From: an uncultured Mycoplasmatota bacterium
Lineage (GTDB): Bacteria > Bacillota_I > Bacilli_A > RF39 > UBA660
DNA: 14,424 nt
Direction: 5' to 3'
Assembly (NCBI GenBank): GCA_948472605.1
Contig: CAOKUH010000028.1
Location: 1-14,424, forward strand
Shown here: in pieces, positions 13,943 to 14,424 of the stretch
How the letters are laid out: each line of letters begins with the position of its first letter
How positions within the stretch are numbered: the first letter of the stretch is position 1
Program-made: the position numbers and the translations under genes
Notes under the pieces: generated by a model
Databases searched by the model: none
What the model was told of the DNA's origin: nothing
Seen by the model: the letters and a program-made list of their open reading frames with translations, nothing else

Positions 13943-14424
13943 ATGAGTAATGAAAAAAAGATATATTTAGGAATAAGTATAATAACGATAACAGCTTTCT
14001 TAATAGGAATATCATTTGCCTTATGGAATGTAAACATAGCTCAAGAAGGAATAAATACCATAACAAGTGGTTGTTTAAAGTTAACACTTACTGATGAAAG
14101 TGATGCAATCAATTTAAGAAATGCATATCCCATAACAGATAATGAAGCCTCTAACATAGAACCATATATATTTAAAATAGAAAATAAATGTAATAGTGAA
14201 GTAAGTTATAATATTAGTTTAGAAATGATGGAAGTAGAAAATAGATTAAATAGCGAGTATATAGCTATATCAATAGATAATGGAACAAAAGCAATACTAA
14301 ATACTTTAGAAGAAACAAATACAACATATGATAAAGGAGATTATACACCAGTAGAAGGAAGAATGTTAGTAAATGGAGTATTAAAAGGAAATGAAAGTAA
14401 AAGCCATAGTATAAGATTGTGGAT
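13943..14424 (+). CDS. Signal-anchored surface protein, SipW/TasA-like N-terminus (3' end missing)
   Basis: The frame runs from ATG 13943 to the window edge, 160 codons plus two bases. SD AGAGGAG (13927-13933) is nine bases upstream. The N-terminus is MSNEKKIYLGISI followed by a hydrophobic segment (about 8-27) ending in ISFALWN, resembling the signal/anchor of SipW-dependent TasA/camelysin-like proteins. The mature part is rich in beta-forming residues and Asn, Ser and Thr, with two cysteines (about 46 and 83) that might form a disulphide, and a KGNESKSHSIRLW segment at the edge. Proteins of this kind can carry long C-terminal binding domains. The C-terminal fragment at the left edge of the window could be the matching half of a sister protein, but no overlapping sequence exists here to test that. 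Export and surface location are likely; function is unknown. Confidence 0.8.
   Translation, partial: MSNEKKIYLGISIITITAFLIGISFALWNVNIAQEGINTITSGCLKLTLTDESDAINLRNAYPITDNEASNIEPYIFKIENKCNSEVSYNISLEMMEVENRLNSEYIAISIDNGTKAILNTLEETNTTYDKGDYTPVEGRMLVNGVLKGNESKSHSIRLW

Noticed and set aside
13840..14087. Two overlapping minus-strand open frames at the surface-protein start
   Set aside because: They run antisense across a terminator, promoter and SD that fit the plus-strand gene, and neither has an SD.
1..14424. Mycoplasma-type genetic code (TGA = Trp)
   Set aside because: TGA ends lspA and the second nrdG at the expected lengths, and Trp is encoded by TGG throughout.
1..14424. tRNA, rRNA, CRISPR array, insertion sequence or prophage integrase
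   Set aside because: Nothing of this kind was seen: no regularly spaced repeats, no transposase or integrase motifs, no tRNA-like cloverleaf in the short intergenic gaps.

Overview
This window comes from an AT-rich, low-GC Gram-positive organism. Shine-Dalgarno sites are strong (AGAGGTGG, AAAGGTGG, AGAGGTGA) and extended -10 promoters and U-tailed hairpin terminators recur. TGA is a normal stop (it ends lspA and the second nrdG), so this is the standard bacterial code, not the mycoplasma code. Two oxygen-sensitive class III ribonucleotide reductases point to a strict anaerobe. Together with the surface-protein types at both edges, this suggests an uncultured gut Bacilli/Erysipelotrichia/RF39-like lineage; that placement is inference.

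Layout from left to right. (1) 1-933: the 3' part of a surface protein with a C-type-lectin/FGE-like C-terminal domain. Its last ~130 bases are GC-rich and depleted in adenine, which is how a diversity-generating-retroelement variable region looks. A perfect hairpin follows. (2) 1031-3735: a two-gene operon for a CrtI/phytoene-desaturase-like flavoprotein and a ferredoxin-NAD(P) reductase with a C-terminal 2Fe-2S domain. (3) 3961-7155: nrdD-nrdG-dut, an anaerobic dNTP operon. (4) 7230-8832: YlmC/YmxH-like PRC-barrel protein, lspA and a RluD-type pseudouridine synthase. (5) 8824-10360: a small membrane protein on the minus strand and a rhomboid protease. (6) 10394-13845: a Crp/Fnr-family regulator on the minus strand, divergent from a second nrdD-nrdG operon. 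(7) 13943 to the edge: the N-terminal half of a signal-anchored surface protein.

The most informative feature is regulatory. The two nrdD genes are clearly diverged paralogues, yet their promoters share a gap-free 42-bp block (32 of 42 bases identical). It runs from a 14-bp GTTGC-N4-GCAAC palindrome, which has Fnr-box geometry, to an extended -10. The palindrome centre falls at -41.5 from the predicted transcription start in both, the classic class II activator position, and neither promoter has a good -35. In front of nrdD2 the same palindrome overlaps the -35 of the divergent Crp/Fnr gene. This suggests one regulator that activates two anaerobic ribonucleotide reductase operons and limits its own expression. 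The regulator lacks the cysteine cluster of oxygen-sensing Fnr, so its signal is unknown.

The other notable feature is the probable hypervariable tail of the first gene. No reverse transcriptase or template repeat lies in the window, so any diversifying machinery would have to be elsewhere.
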